Origin: Steroidobacter sp.
Lineage (GTDB): Bacteria; Pseudomonadota; Gammaproteobacteria; Steroidobacterales; Steroidobacteraceae
Direction of reading: 5' to 3'
Assembly (NCBI GenBank): GCA_025929585.1
Contig: JAICPY010000005.1
Coordinates: forward strand, 1-64,000
DNA length: 64,000 nucleotides
Below the pieces are notes generated by a model that saw only the letters and a list, made by a program, of their open reading frames with translations, searched no databases and was not told the origin of the DNA. Position 1 is the first letter of the stretch. Every line of letters begins with the position of its first letter. The position numbers were made by a program, and so were the translations under genes. Shown here in pieces: positions 52,797-59,902 of this stretch.

Positions 52797-53504
52797 ATGA
52801 AGCACATTCTGTTGACTTTCAGCCTCTTTCTGAGCTCAGCCGTTTTGGCACAGTCCCTTCCGAGCGTCAGCGACACCGACGCGAATGGCAGGAATATGAT
52901 CCATCTCGGTGCTGCCAATACGGGTTTCATATATATGAAATCCGACTGTTCGGAGGAACTCGCGGCAGGACTCAAATGCACAATCATTCAGCCGGCGCCG
53001 GCGCCAACCGAGTTCCAACACGAGGACATCGTCTCGATCAGAATCCCGGCACGCGCAGCCAATTCAATGCTGTGCTTCGATATCACACCGTTGATCGATG
53101 TCACATTCGAGAACACGACCGGCAATCCCGTTGCGAACGCGCTGTTCTCGGGTCGCGCCACCTTGACGCTCAAGAGCCCGGTACTCGAGGATCCATCACT
53201 GGTTCGCCCTGGTAACGGCGAGCCCTACAATGGTGAGCTTCGGATACCGACCGTTCAATATTCCGAGCAGTTGAAGCTCGACGCTGGCGAGCGGAACGCC
53301 CGCAGCTATCACTATACGCGCAGCTGCGGAAGTGCCTCGCTCAGCAAGCAAAAGCTGATCAGCATTTTCGGCTTCGATGCATCGCAAGCAAACAGCTTCT
53401 TCAACAACGCGATCACGGTCGAGCTAGATGCGAGCGCCATTGCCAGGCACATCAGCTACGTGCACTACGACTACCACGTTCGTCTGTACGGCGATCGACG
53501 GTAG
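52797..53504 (+). CDS. Exported protein of unknown function
   Basis: 235 residues. A clean signal peptide (ILLTFSLFLSSAVLA, cleavage before QSLPS) precedes a mature domain I do not recognise. It has three or four Cys (SDCSEELAAGLKC, MLCFDI, TRSCGSAS), which could form disulfides, and many short beta stretches. The ribosome site GGAG precedes the ATG by about 6 bp. The gene stands alone, between the MHYT kinase gene and tRNA-Thr, on the strand opposite to the tRNA. Confidence 0.78.
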   Translation: MKHILLTFSLFLSSAVLAQSLPSVSDTDANGRNMIHLGAANTGFIYMKSDCSEELAAGLKCTIIQPAPAPTEFQHEDIVSIRIPARAANSMLCFDITPLIDVTFENTTGNPVANALFSGRATLTLKSPVLEDPSLVRPGNGEPYNGELRIPTVQYSEQLKLDAGERNARSYHYTRSCGSASLSKQKLISIFGFDASQANSFFNNAITVELDASAIARHISYVHYDYHVRLYGDRR

Positions 53505-53571
53505 GAACGTGGAGCGCTACGAGTTCGGCCTGGCTTTCTGCGCGTGCCTATCGGCGCTGTTCGACCAGGCT

Positions 53572-53647
53572 TGGTGCCGGCTGAGGGATTCGAACCCCCG
53601 ACCCCCTGATTACAAATCAGGTGCACTACCAACTGTGCTAAGCCGGC
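53572..53647 (-). tRNA. tRNA-Thr (anticodon UGU)
   Basis: 76 nt including an encoded CCA. The acceptor stem GCCGGCT/AGCCGGC pairs fully over 7 bp with discriminator A. The D stem is GCAC/GTGC, and the anticodon stem CCTGA/TCAGG encloses loop TTTGTAA with anticodon TGT. The T arm is GGGGG-TTCGAAT-CCCTC. In many gammaproteobacteria tRNA-Thr follows birA-coaX-SPOR and leads into tRNA-Tyr, tRNA-Gly and tuf. Here it is last in the operon and no further tRNA follows in this window. Confidence 0.95.
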
Positions 53648-53656
53648 CCTGAGGAA

Positions 53657-53813
53657 GTGACTCGTGACTGGTGACTCGCAGGTAGTCGGAAGTCGAGAGT
53701 CAGGCTGTGGGACGGGATTGTAATCGCAGCGGAGCTCTACGGCTACTCAGAACCGGCTCCAATACGGCCATTTTTGGCTTCACGAACCGCTAATCACGAG
53801 TCACGAATCACGT
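53657..53813. repeat. Heptamer inverted element F2a (GTGACTC family)
   Basis: Left array GTGACTC, GTGACTG, GTGACTC, decaying into GGTAGTC, GGAAGTC, GAGAGTC with the same 7-bp phase. Right arm 53790-53813 reads CTAATCAC, GAGTCAC, GAATCAC, the inverse. It sits between the SPOR gene and tRNA-Thr. Confidence 0.8.
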
Positions 53814-53823
53814 CTATGCGAAG

Positions 53824-54555
53824 CTACGCTTCGCCAGGACACTGCCTCATCTCCAGTCTCATGATCTTTCCAGGATCCGACTGAAAGATGGCGGTGTCGA
53901 TGACTTGGCCGGGCTTGGAGAGTTCGACGTCCAGCCAATACACAGAACCTGCGCGTTTTCGATCCTCGATGCGAGCATCCAGGCCCAGAGCACGGGCTTG
54001 ATCGGCGCGGCGTTGCGCACGTTGATGATCTGAGAACACGCCGAGGCTCAATGTTTGACCGTCTTCGCCGCCCGGCATCAGATACACGTCCGTGATGTCA
54101 TTGCTTTGTAGAGACTGCATCGCAGCCTCGGCGACTTCGCGCGACGATAGATCTTGAACGCTGACCCAATAGCCCACCCAAAGCTCGCCCTGTTCCACGC
54201 GCTGCTGGGGAGAAAAGCCAGCCTCGCGCAGCGAAGCCTGAGCTTGAGAAGCTTCTGCCAAATCGGCAAATGGGCCGATGCTCGTGCAAGTGAATGAATC
54301 GTTCGGCATCGCGCGCGCAGTGTTTTGAGTGGGCGATTCGATCGCGGAAACGCGCGGGGGCTCGACGTCGCGTATCTCGGCGGGTTCTTCCGTCGGTTGA
54401 GTTTCCTGAACTTCGCGAGCTAACACGATGCGAGGCGGCGGCTCCGCGATACGCGAGGGCGCTCGATCCAACGCATTGACCTGTACGTCGATCATTTGCG
54501 ACCAAATGAAATACAGCGCATTGACGAGGATCAAAATGAGACAAAGGGTGCGCAT
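53824..54555 (-). CDS. SPOR-domain protein
   Basis: 243 residues. An N-terminal signal anchor (LCLILILVNALYFIW), a Pro/Glu-rich linker and a C-terminal SPOR-type domain follow. The last includes CTSIGPFADLAEASQAQASL, then WVSVQDLSSREVAEAAMQSL and LSLGVFSDHQRAQRRADQAR. SPOR domains bind denuded septal peptidoglycan. The gene is in its usual place downstream of birA-coaX, with a small cytochrome gene inserted between. The TAG stop lies 10 bp before element F2a. Confidence 0.87.
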   Translation of the reverse strand: MRTLCLILILVNALYFIWSQMIDVQVNALDRAPSRIAEPPPRIVLAREVQETQPTEEPAEIRDVEPPRVSAIESPTQNTARAMPNDSFTCTSIGPFADLAEASQAQASLREAGFSPQQRVEQGELWVGYWVSVQDLSSREVAEAAMQSLQSNDITDVYLMPGGEDGQTLSLGVFSDHQRAQRRADQARALGLDARIEDRKRAGSVYWLDVELSKPGQVIDTAIFQSDPGKIMRLEMRQCPGEA

Positions 54556-54571
54556 CTAGCAGATCAGGATA

Positions 54572-54592
54572 GGGTGACGGGTGACGGGCAAG
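54572..54592. repeat. Heptamer array F2b (GGGTGAC), single arm
   Basis: GGGTGAC, GGGTGAC, GGGCAAG. The same last unit GGGCAAG ends the left arm of element F2c. No inverted partner is visible, so this is a half element between the cytochrome and SPOR genes. Confidence 0.65.
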
Positions 54593-54649
54593 ATTCTTCT
54601 GTTGCTGGTTGCTGTAAACCGTCAGGTAACACGGCCAACGGCGCATCTT

Positions 54650-54919
54650 TCATCTGCCGCCCGATCCCCAATACGCGGCGATATTGGCGATCTCGGCGGG
54701 CGTGAGATCGATCTTTGTCCGGTGCTTTACCTTCCCGGCAACGATGTCTTTGATCAGACTTTCCAAGGAGGCCGCGTCTTCGCCTTCCCAATCGTCGGCT
54801 TCATGACACTGTACGCACTTCTGTGCCGCAGCTCTCCCCGCCTGAGTGTCCGCTGCATGTGCATCGGAATAAACGAAGGCGATCAGCGCCATCAGAAGCA
54901 CGGAATATACGATCTGCAT
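54650..54919 (-). CDS. Small exported c-type cytochrome-like protein
   Basis: 89 residues from ATG 54919. A signal peptide (IVYSVLLMALIAFVYSDAHA) and heme site CVQCHEADDWEGEDA follow. The C-terminus (IDLTPAEIANIAAYWGSGGR) fits the last helix of class I cytochromes c. The usual axial Met region is replaced by GKVKHRTKIDL, so the sixth ligand may be His or absent. A longer start at 54949 lacks a better ribosome site. It lies between coaX (49 bp) and the SPOR gene. Confidence 0.85.
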   Translation of the reverse strand: MQIVYSVLLMALIAFVYSDAHAADTQAGRAAAQKCVQCHEADDWEGEDAASLESLIKDIVAGKVKHRTKIDLTPAEIANIAAYWGSGGR

Positions 54920-54968
54920 GCTTGTGCCCCTTCCACGAAGAAGCCGCATGATACACGAGGAATCCCGG

Positions 54969-55709
54969 CTACACGGCGAGCAGCGCCAGCCCGCGCAGCA
55001 CTAGATCCTCGACCTGCTCATGAGGGGTTTGAATCAGAGGTGAAAGCCGGGCGGCCGCCCCACCCGTCAATAGCAGCGTAAGCGGCATAGATTCCGGGCT
55101 CTGCATCGTGTTGGCGGCGCGATCGACTAAAGCGGCCAGTGCGTGCAAGCAACCTTGATGTACCGCGCCGAGGGTGTGGCTCGCGAATAGTGCTTCTTGC
55201 GCAGGCTCATCTCCCATCCGTGAAGCGATGTCGCTCGTGTTCGTCAGGAGACTGGAAATCATCAGATCCGGGCCAGGCACGATGAGCCCGCCCAAATGCA
55301 TTCCCGATGCGTCCACTCCATCGATGGTCATCGCCGTACCGACGCTGACAATGCACGCTGCACCTCGATTCATCGAATGGGCGGCGATCACCGCGAGCCA
55401 ACGATCTACGCCCAGCTTCTCAGGCTCTCGATAAGCGTTGGTGACACCGGCAGCGTGGGCGGACGAGATTGAGAACTCTGGCTGTATGTTCCAGCGGCGG
55501 TTGAAAGTTCTGCTGCACGCGGCAGCGATAGCAGGCCCGCCGACGTTCGAAACCAAGATTCGCCGCGGCGGATCGTCGTCTTGGCCGATACGATCGAAAA
55601 CCTGCATGCGATCTTCGGCATGCGTTGCGGCTGACTGTGCACTCAACGCGCCGTTCTCAAGCTGCGCCCACTTGATTCGCGTGTTGCCGATGTCGAGTAA
55701 GAGAATCAT
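54969..55709 (-). CDS. coaX: Type III pantothenate kinase
   Basis: 246 residues. The ASKHA fold is shown by MILLLDIGNTRIKWAQLENG (P-loop-like start), the GVDRWLAVIAAH stretch, VSVGTAMTIDGVDASGMHLG and LTGGAAARL. CoaX makes 4'-phosphopantothenate, the first step of coenzyme A synthesis, and needs a monovalent cation. The family size is about 250. It follows birA as in other gammaproteobacteria. The ATG at 55709 has no Shine-Dalgarno: the preceding transcript sequence is CCTTCCCTCCTTCCC, right after heptamer element F3. Translation may rely on coupling or another cue. Confidence 0.92.
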   Translation of the reverse strand: MILLLDIGNTRIKWAQLENGALSAQSAATHAEDRMQVFDRIGQDDDPPRRILVSNVGGPAIAAACSRTFNRRWNIQPEFSISSAHAAGVTNAYREPEKLGVDRWLAVIAAHSMNRGAACIVSVGTAMTIDGVDASGMHLGGLIVPGPDLMISSLLTNTSDIASRMGDEPAQEALFASHTLGAVHQGCLHALAALVDRAANTMQSPESMPLTLLLTGGAAARLSPLIQTPHEQVEDLVLRGLALLAV

Positions 55710-55722
55710 GGGAAGGAGGGAA

Positions 55723-55861
55723 GGCGATAGGGGATCGGGGATCGGGGATAGTAGTCGGAGACGGGAAAAAGCATTTGCACACTCCAACAAGACACTCGCC
55801 GTTCAGTCGCGCGATCCTCTTTTTCCGATCTGACCATCCCCTATCCCCTATCGCCTATCGC
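55723..55861. repeat. Heptamer inverted element F3 (GGSGATM family)
   Basis: Left array 55723-55750: GGCGATA, GGGGATC, GGGGATC, GGGGATA. Right array 55834-55861: CCATCCC, CTATCCC, CTATCGC, CTATCGC, the inverse. The 83-bp interior is unrelated to the other elements. The right arm encodes the end of birA (KAIGDRG) and its TAG stop. Confidence 0.85.
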
Positions 55862-56878
55862 CTTCTCTCTTCTCACACTCACTTCCCCCGAAACAAACCG
55901 TTTCAACTCGCCATCGACATCGACCAAGAGCGAGCCATCGTCATCCACTCCGCGGGCGATGCCGAAGGTGGTTTCGGAGCCGTTGAGGATCTTCACGTTG
56001 GAGTGTTGGAGCACATCGAGTGAGCGCCACTGTTCGGCATAGGGCGCAAAGCCCTCGGTTGCGAATTTGTCCAGCATGGAGGTGAGCTCATCGATGAGCG
56101 CGGCAACAAGCGTATTTCGTGTCGGCGTACGATCGCGAAGAATCTCATGCAGGTCGGCGATCAGCACGGCTTGATGTTCCGCCAACTGCAGTCTCACAGA
56201 AGCCGGCATGCGCATGTTGATGCCGATGCCGATGACGACGTTCGCGGGACCGGCGGATTCGCCGCGCATCTCGATCAGAATGCCGCCCAGCTTGCGGTCC
56301 TTCCACATGAGATCGTTTGGCCATTTGAGCCCGACTTCTTGAGCCCCGCAGCGTGCAAAAGCTCGGACCGCGGCGACGCCGACCGCGAGGCTCAGAGCGG
56401 AGAATGCCGGCGGAGCTTCGATGAAGCGCCAGCCTAAGGACATGCAGATACCGCTTGCGAATGGCGCCAGCCAAGTGCGACCGCGGCGACCTCTTCCCGC
56501 AGTCTGCAATTCGGCCACACATACTTGGGCGCAACTCGGCTGAGCCTCGCTCAAGTCGTTCACGTACCGGTTAGTCGAGTCGACGGTGAGCGGCACATCC
56601 ATGCTCTGGATCCGCTCGCGCGTGTTCGGACGCATGGCCTCGAAAATCGCTTCGCGATCCAAGAGATCGACCGCATGGGCGAGTCGATACCCTTGACGAG
56701 GGACGGATTGCACTTCGATGCCGAGTGCGCGCAACGATTGCATCAGTTTCCAAATACCGGCGCGCGATATCCTGAGCCGCCTCGCGAGTGCTTGACCGGA
56801 GTGATACTCACCGTCAGCCAACAGGGCTAACAAGCGTCGGCGGCGCTTTTCGGTTGGCGAAATCTTGGCCTTCACCAT
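55841..56878 (-). CDS. birA: Biotin-[acetyl-CoA-carboxylase] ligase and repressor BirA
   Basis: 345 residues. An N-terminal winged helix (LLALLADGEYHSGQALARRL, RISRAGIWKLMQSL) indicates the repressor-type bifunctional form. The ligase core has DSTNRYVNDL, AELQTAGRGRRGRTWLAP (biotinoyl-AMP loop GRGRRGR), LKWPNDLMWKDRKLGGILIE and VVIGIGINM. A C-terminal SH3-like domain (GIARGVDDDGSLLVDVDGEL) follows. ATG 56878 lies 4 bp after the plsY stop. The last residues KAIGDRG and the TAG are encoded by heptamer element F3, implying that the native stop was lost or displaced. Confidence 0.93.
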   Translation of the reverse strand: MVKAKISPTEKRRRRLLALLADGEYHSGQALARRLRISRAGIWKLMQSLRALGIEVQSVPRQGYRLAHAVDLLDREAIFEAMRPNTRERIQSMDVPLTVDSTNRYVNDLSEAQPSCAQVCVAELQTAGRGRRGRTWLAPFASGICMSLGWRFIEAPPAFSALSLAVGVAAVRAFARCGAQEVGLKWPNDLMWKDRKLGGILIEMRGESAGPANVVIGIGINMRMPASVRLQLAEHQAVLIADLHEILRDRTPTRNTLVAALIDELTSMLDKFATEGFAPYAEQWRSLDVLQHSNVKILNGSETTFGIARGVDDDGSLLVDVDGELKRFVSGEVSVRREKAIGDRG

Positions 56879-56882
56879 ATTG

Positions 56883-57527
56883 CTAACGCGGGCGCAGGAG
56901 CCACAAGCGATTGGCGCGATTCTCCGTGCCGGCGCGCATCCGTTGAATGTTCGCACGATGTGTAAAGCACACGAATGCGCACATCGCGATACCAAACGTC
57001 AGCAACGCGGGCGAAGGTTGATCGCCGGCGGCGAGCACGAAGAGCACGAACGCGAACGTCGCTAACATCGTCGATAGTCCGACGAAACCGGTCGTGACGA
57101 GCACGAGCAACCAGACGGCCAGCACCGGACCTAGGGCAAGAGGATCCAGGCCAAGCAGTACTCCGACCAGCGTCGCCGCACCTTTGCCGCCGCGAAACCC
57201 ATACCAAACGGGGTAAACATGACCCAGCACGACGGCCGTTGCGCATGCGACCGCAAGCCACTCACGCGAAAGCGCAGAGTCAATCTCGATCCCAGGCAAT
57301 GCCATTCTTGGCAACAATCCTGCGGCGATCCATCCCTTGCCTATGTCGATCACCATCACCCAGATCGCAAACCCCGCCCCTTGCGTGCGCAACGCATTCG
57401 TCCCACCCGCATTCCCGCTTCCCATCGTGCGGATGTCTATTCCCCCTCGAAGCTGACCGACGATGAGGCTGCCGATCAAGGCACCGAGCAAGTAGGACAA
57501 GAGGGATTTGGTGGCGAGTTCGAGCAT
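56883..57527 (-). CDS. plsY: Glycerol-3-phosphate acyltransferase PlsY
   Basis: 214 residues, five membrane helices. The three conserved cytoplasmic loops are present: RTMGSGNAGGTNALR, then VVLGHVYPVWYGFRGGKGAAT and a C-terminal FTHRANIQRMRAGTENR. PlsY uses acyl-phosphate to acylate glycerol-3-phosphate in phospholipid synthesis. It is close to the family's usual 200 residues. It precedes birA by 4 bp and follows the CtlX-like gene by 119 bp that contain element F2c. Confidence 0.93.
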   Translation of the reverse strand: MLELATKSLLSYLLGALIGSLIVGQLRGGIDIRTMGSGNAGGTNALRTQGAGFAIWVMVIDIGKGWIAAGLLPRMALPGIEIDSALSREWLAVACATAVVLGHVYPVWYGFRGGKGAATLVGVLLGLDPLALGPVLAVWLLVLVTTGFVGLSTMLATFAFVLFVLAAGDQPSPALLTFGIAMCAFVCFTHRANIQRMRAGTENRANRLWLLRPR

Positions 57528-57542
57528 TTCCGGATTGTAGCG

Positions 57543-57650
57543 GAGTGACGGGTGACGAGTGACGGGTGACGGGCAAGAAAGGCGCGTGCAGCCATGCCGC
57601 TGAAGGGGTCTCCGGGTTCCGATTCTTCCTCGTCACCCGTCACTCGTCAC
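57543..57650. repeat. Heptamer inverted element F2c (GRGTGAC family)
   Basis: Left array GAGTGAC, GGGTGAC, GAGTGAC, GGGTGAC, GGGCAAG (57543-57577). Right array TCGTCAC, CCGTCAC, TCGTCAC (57630-57650), the inverse. The arms continue as AAGAA and TTCTT. The right arm supplies the TGA of the CtlX-like gene at 57647-57649. Confidence 0.85.
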
Positions 57651-58579
57651 CTTTTCCTTAGCGCAATCTCCGCCAACATACATCTCACACTCCCTCCACC
57701 GAGCGTTTCGATCGTTGGAATGGGGACGGCAAGGATAGGGCCGGCGTGGGATTCGATGAGCTCGCGCTGTGCAGGGATGAGGGATTCGAGCGCCCGGGTA
57801 GACATGGCCACAACGGAAGTATCTCGGGCTGTACGCAGTTCGAGCATGTTGCCCGCGAAGGCATTCATTTGATCATGGCTCAATTCCAGAACCGCGCGGC
57901 CGCTTGCACGCAAGGTGTCGAGCACACTCGATCGCGCGTCCTCGCGAATGGACGCCGCACATACCGCGGCGAAACGCGCCCCGACCGCCATCAAGACGTT
58001 GGTGTGATAGATCGGCGTGCCCCGTGCATCCACTGCCTCGAAAGATACGATGTCGTAATCCAACTGCTGAGAAAAGTCACCGAGCACATCCAGATCGGTT
58101 CGCGGCGAGACACAGGCATACGCGATGCGATTGACTCGATCGAGTACCAGGCTGCCGGTACCTTCGAGGAACTTCTCGTCCCTCTCGTGCGGTGTCAAAT
58201 CGATGACGCGACGAATCATGAAACCGCGCTTCGCGCTTAGCTCACTCAACACGTCCTCGCGCCGTTCGGCTCGACGGTTCGGGGCCATCATCGGATAAAG
58301 CACCGCCGTGCCGTCCGCGTGAAAACTCACCCAGTTGTTCGGAAAGATGCTGTCTGGGGTATGCGGCTCCAACGTATCACCGACGATATGAACGCCTACG
58401 CCTGCATCCTGGAGCGCTGCGGCGAGCGCATTGAATTCTTGCAAAGCACGTTCCTGCGCTTGCTCATCGGACAAGTCGCAGCGAGCCTGAAAAGCATTCG
58501 AGCTTGAAGTCTGTGGATTCCCGATAAACCTTACGGGCCGGATCATCAGGACGTCACTGGCGGATTGGAGGTCGGCCAT
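57647..58579 (-). CDS. ctlX: Citrulline hydrolase CtlX-like (amidinotransferase/deiminase fold)
   Basis: 310 residues. It belongs to the pentein superfamily, with SIFPNNWVSFHADGTAVLYP, LEGTGSLVLDRVNRIAY, PIYHTNVLMAVG and the C-terminal nucleophile GGGSVRCMLAEI (Cys near 298). The His of YHTN and the Glu/Asp of the first motifs complete the catalytic set. CtlX releases ornithine, CO2 and ammonia from citrulline; some relatives were annotated as arginine deiminase-related or amidinotransferase. It heads the reverse-strand housekeeping operon. The final GCG CTA AGG AAA AGG TGA runs into heptamer element F2c. Confidence 0.85.
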   Translation of the reverse strand: MADLQSASDVLMIRPVRFIGNPQTSSSNAFQARCDLSDEQAQERALQEFNALAAALQDAGVGVHIVGDTLEPHTPDSIFPNNWVSFHADGTAVLYPMMAPNRRAERREDVLSELSAKRGFMIRRVIDLTPHERDEKFLEGTGSLVLDRVNRIAYACVSPRTDLDVLGDFSQQLDYDIVSFEAVDARGTPIYHTNVLMAVGARFAAVCAASIREDARSSVLDTLRASGRAVLELSHDQMNAFAGNMLELRTARDTSVVAMSTRALESLIPAQRELIESHAGPILAVPIPTIETLGGGSVRCMLAEIALRKR

Positions 58580-58637
58580 GGGAGCTATTCATCCGAGTTT
58601 GGGCGAAAGGCTTATTCTCAAGACGGATCTTATACGT

Positions 58638-58940
58638 TGTGACGGCCAGACAAGACGGCCTCTTGCTGCCAACCGCCAACTCGCCGCTTAAGGAAGCGGC
58701 ATTGCCGGTACCCGAGCCATTCCGTTCCCATCTCGCCCTTTGCGCAGACAAGGGCATTGTCTTGCACTTGCTTTCCGGATGGACCCTCGCCCGCGCAAGG
58801 GCGACGAAAGAGTGCCACTCGTGTAGATACGTATGCCCTGAGGGGAGATGGGGATGCAGCAACGCAGCGGCTGACGGTCAGAGAAAAGGCCGGCTCTGGC
58901 TGTCAACTGCCAACTGTCAACTGCCGCTCAAATAAGCGGC
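58638..58940. repeat. Heptamer element E: two direct copies flanking about 160 bp
   Basis: Copy E1 (58638-58701) has TGACGGCCAGACAAGACGGC, then CTGCCAACCGCCAAC and hairpin GCCGCTT-AAGG-AAGCGGC. Copy E2 (58870-58940) has CTGACGGTCAGAGAAAAGGC, then TGTCAAC, TGCCAAC, TGTCAAC and hairpin GCCGCT-CAAATA-AGCGGC. Same orientation, with a non-coding interior that includes TCGCCC-GCGCAA-GGGCGA at 58787-58804. The second hairpin contains the stop codon of the ATP-grasp gene. This fills the 348-bp gap between 58579 and 58928; I see no gene in it. Confidence 0.75.
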
Positions 58941-59899
58941 CCGAACAGGTACTCCGATACGAACTTTTCGGCCGCCGGTGAGGTGAAGCGGCCGTCGGCA
59001 TTGTCGGGGCAGTGCGTGAGCTCGCCGACCAGCAGTTGCGAGCCATTGCTGTATAGATCAACTCTGACGAACCAGAAGTTTCTGCTGAGCTTCGCGGCTA
59101 CGGCAAGCATCTCGGTCAAGTTCTCTGGTTTCGCTAGCGTGCGATCCGCTCGCGGGTACTTGATCGAGAAATCGAGCTCTCGCCAATGGGCATCGAAGTA
59201 CTTGCGCTTGTGGCCGCTGCGACGATCCAGATCCACCTGGATCATTCTGGGTTCTCCCCGGCAGCAGAAGATCTTGTAGTCCTCTACATTCGAGCTCTCA
59301 AAGATGAGCGGCTCGATGATGATCTTTGGACAGAGCAGCTTGTAATTGGCTTCGCGATTGATGCGATAGTAATTCAGCTCGAACCACTCCTTGATTCTCT
59401 GCCTGTGCACCGGCTCGCCATTGCGCCTCAGAATCACTTGACCGCTGGCGTGAGTCGGCTTGATGCAGCAGTTTGCGGGGAACTCGTACGCATCCACAGT
59501 CCCGACGTCTCTGATGACATCGATCGTCGGCACGTTGTACTCATCCCCGACGACGGCTTTGACATATAGCTTTACGTATTCCTTGTCCGAAACGAAAACG
59601 CGCAACGGATCGAGGATGTCCTGTGTCGTCTTCAATTTGTGGAGGACGTCGTTGTACGTCTTCGCGTCGCGCGGCAATCGCTTGTGGAACTTGAAGAACT
59701 CGATATGGGCGAACACTCTGTCGCCGAAGCGATTTTTCGGAAGCGCCCGGATGCACGACCTATAAGTCCGACCCACAACTCGCCTGATCAAGGAAGGCCT
59801 TCTTTTGACCAATGGCGGCTGGCGTTCGGATCCCTGCTGGCCATCCAACCTTCTTGACTCAGCGCTACGCAAGATCTCATTTTGTGCTTGTATCGACAT
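58928..59899 (-). CDS. TupA-like ATP-grasp family protein (exopolysaccharide cluster)
   Basis: 323 residues. It has NNVPT-like YNVPTIDVIRDVG, CCIKPTHASGQVILRRNG, the basic KEWFELNYYRINREANYKL, then IIIEPLIFESSNVEDYKIFC and VRVDLYSNGSQLLVGELTHC. This is the ATP-grasp TupA-like pattern found in teichuronopeptide and exopolysaccharide loci. It probably joins an amino acid to a sugar acid. Its TGA falls in a hairpin of repeat element E2. Three bp separate it from the upstream glycosyltransferase stop. Confidence 0.85.
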   Translation of the reverse strand: MSIQAQNEILRSAESRRLDGQQGSERQPPLVKRRPSLIRRVVGRTYRSCIRALPKNRFGDRVFAHIEFFKFHKRLPRDAKTYNDVLHKLKTTQDILDPLRVFVSDKEYVKLYVKAVVGDEYNVPTIDVIRDVGTVDAYEFPANCCIKPTHASGQVILRRNGEPVHRQRIKEWFELNYYRINREANYKLLCPKIIIEPLIFESSNVEDYKIFCCRGEPRMIQVDLDRRSGHKRKYFDAHWRELDFSIKYPRADRTLAKPENLTEMLAVAAKLSRNFWFVRVDLYSNGSQLLVGELTHCPDNADGRFTSPAAEKFVSEYLFGPLI

Positions 59900-59902
59900 C
59901 AG

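Noticed and set aside
52695-53571. Genomic-island integrase next to tRNA-Thr
   Set aside because: The only gene here encodes a secreted protein with a signal peptide; no recombinase motif is seen.
53657-57650. CRISPR-like reading of the repeat arrays
   Set aside because: Units are 7 bp and contiguous with no spacers, and no cas genes are present.
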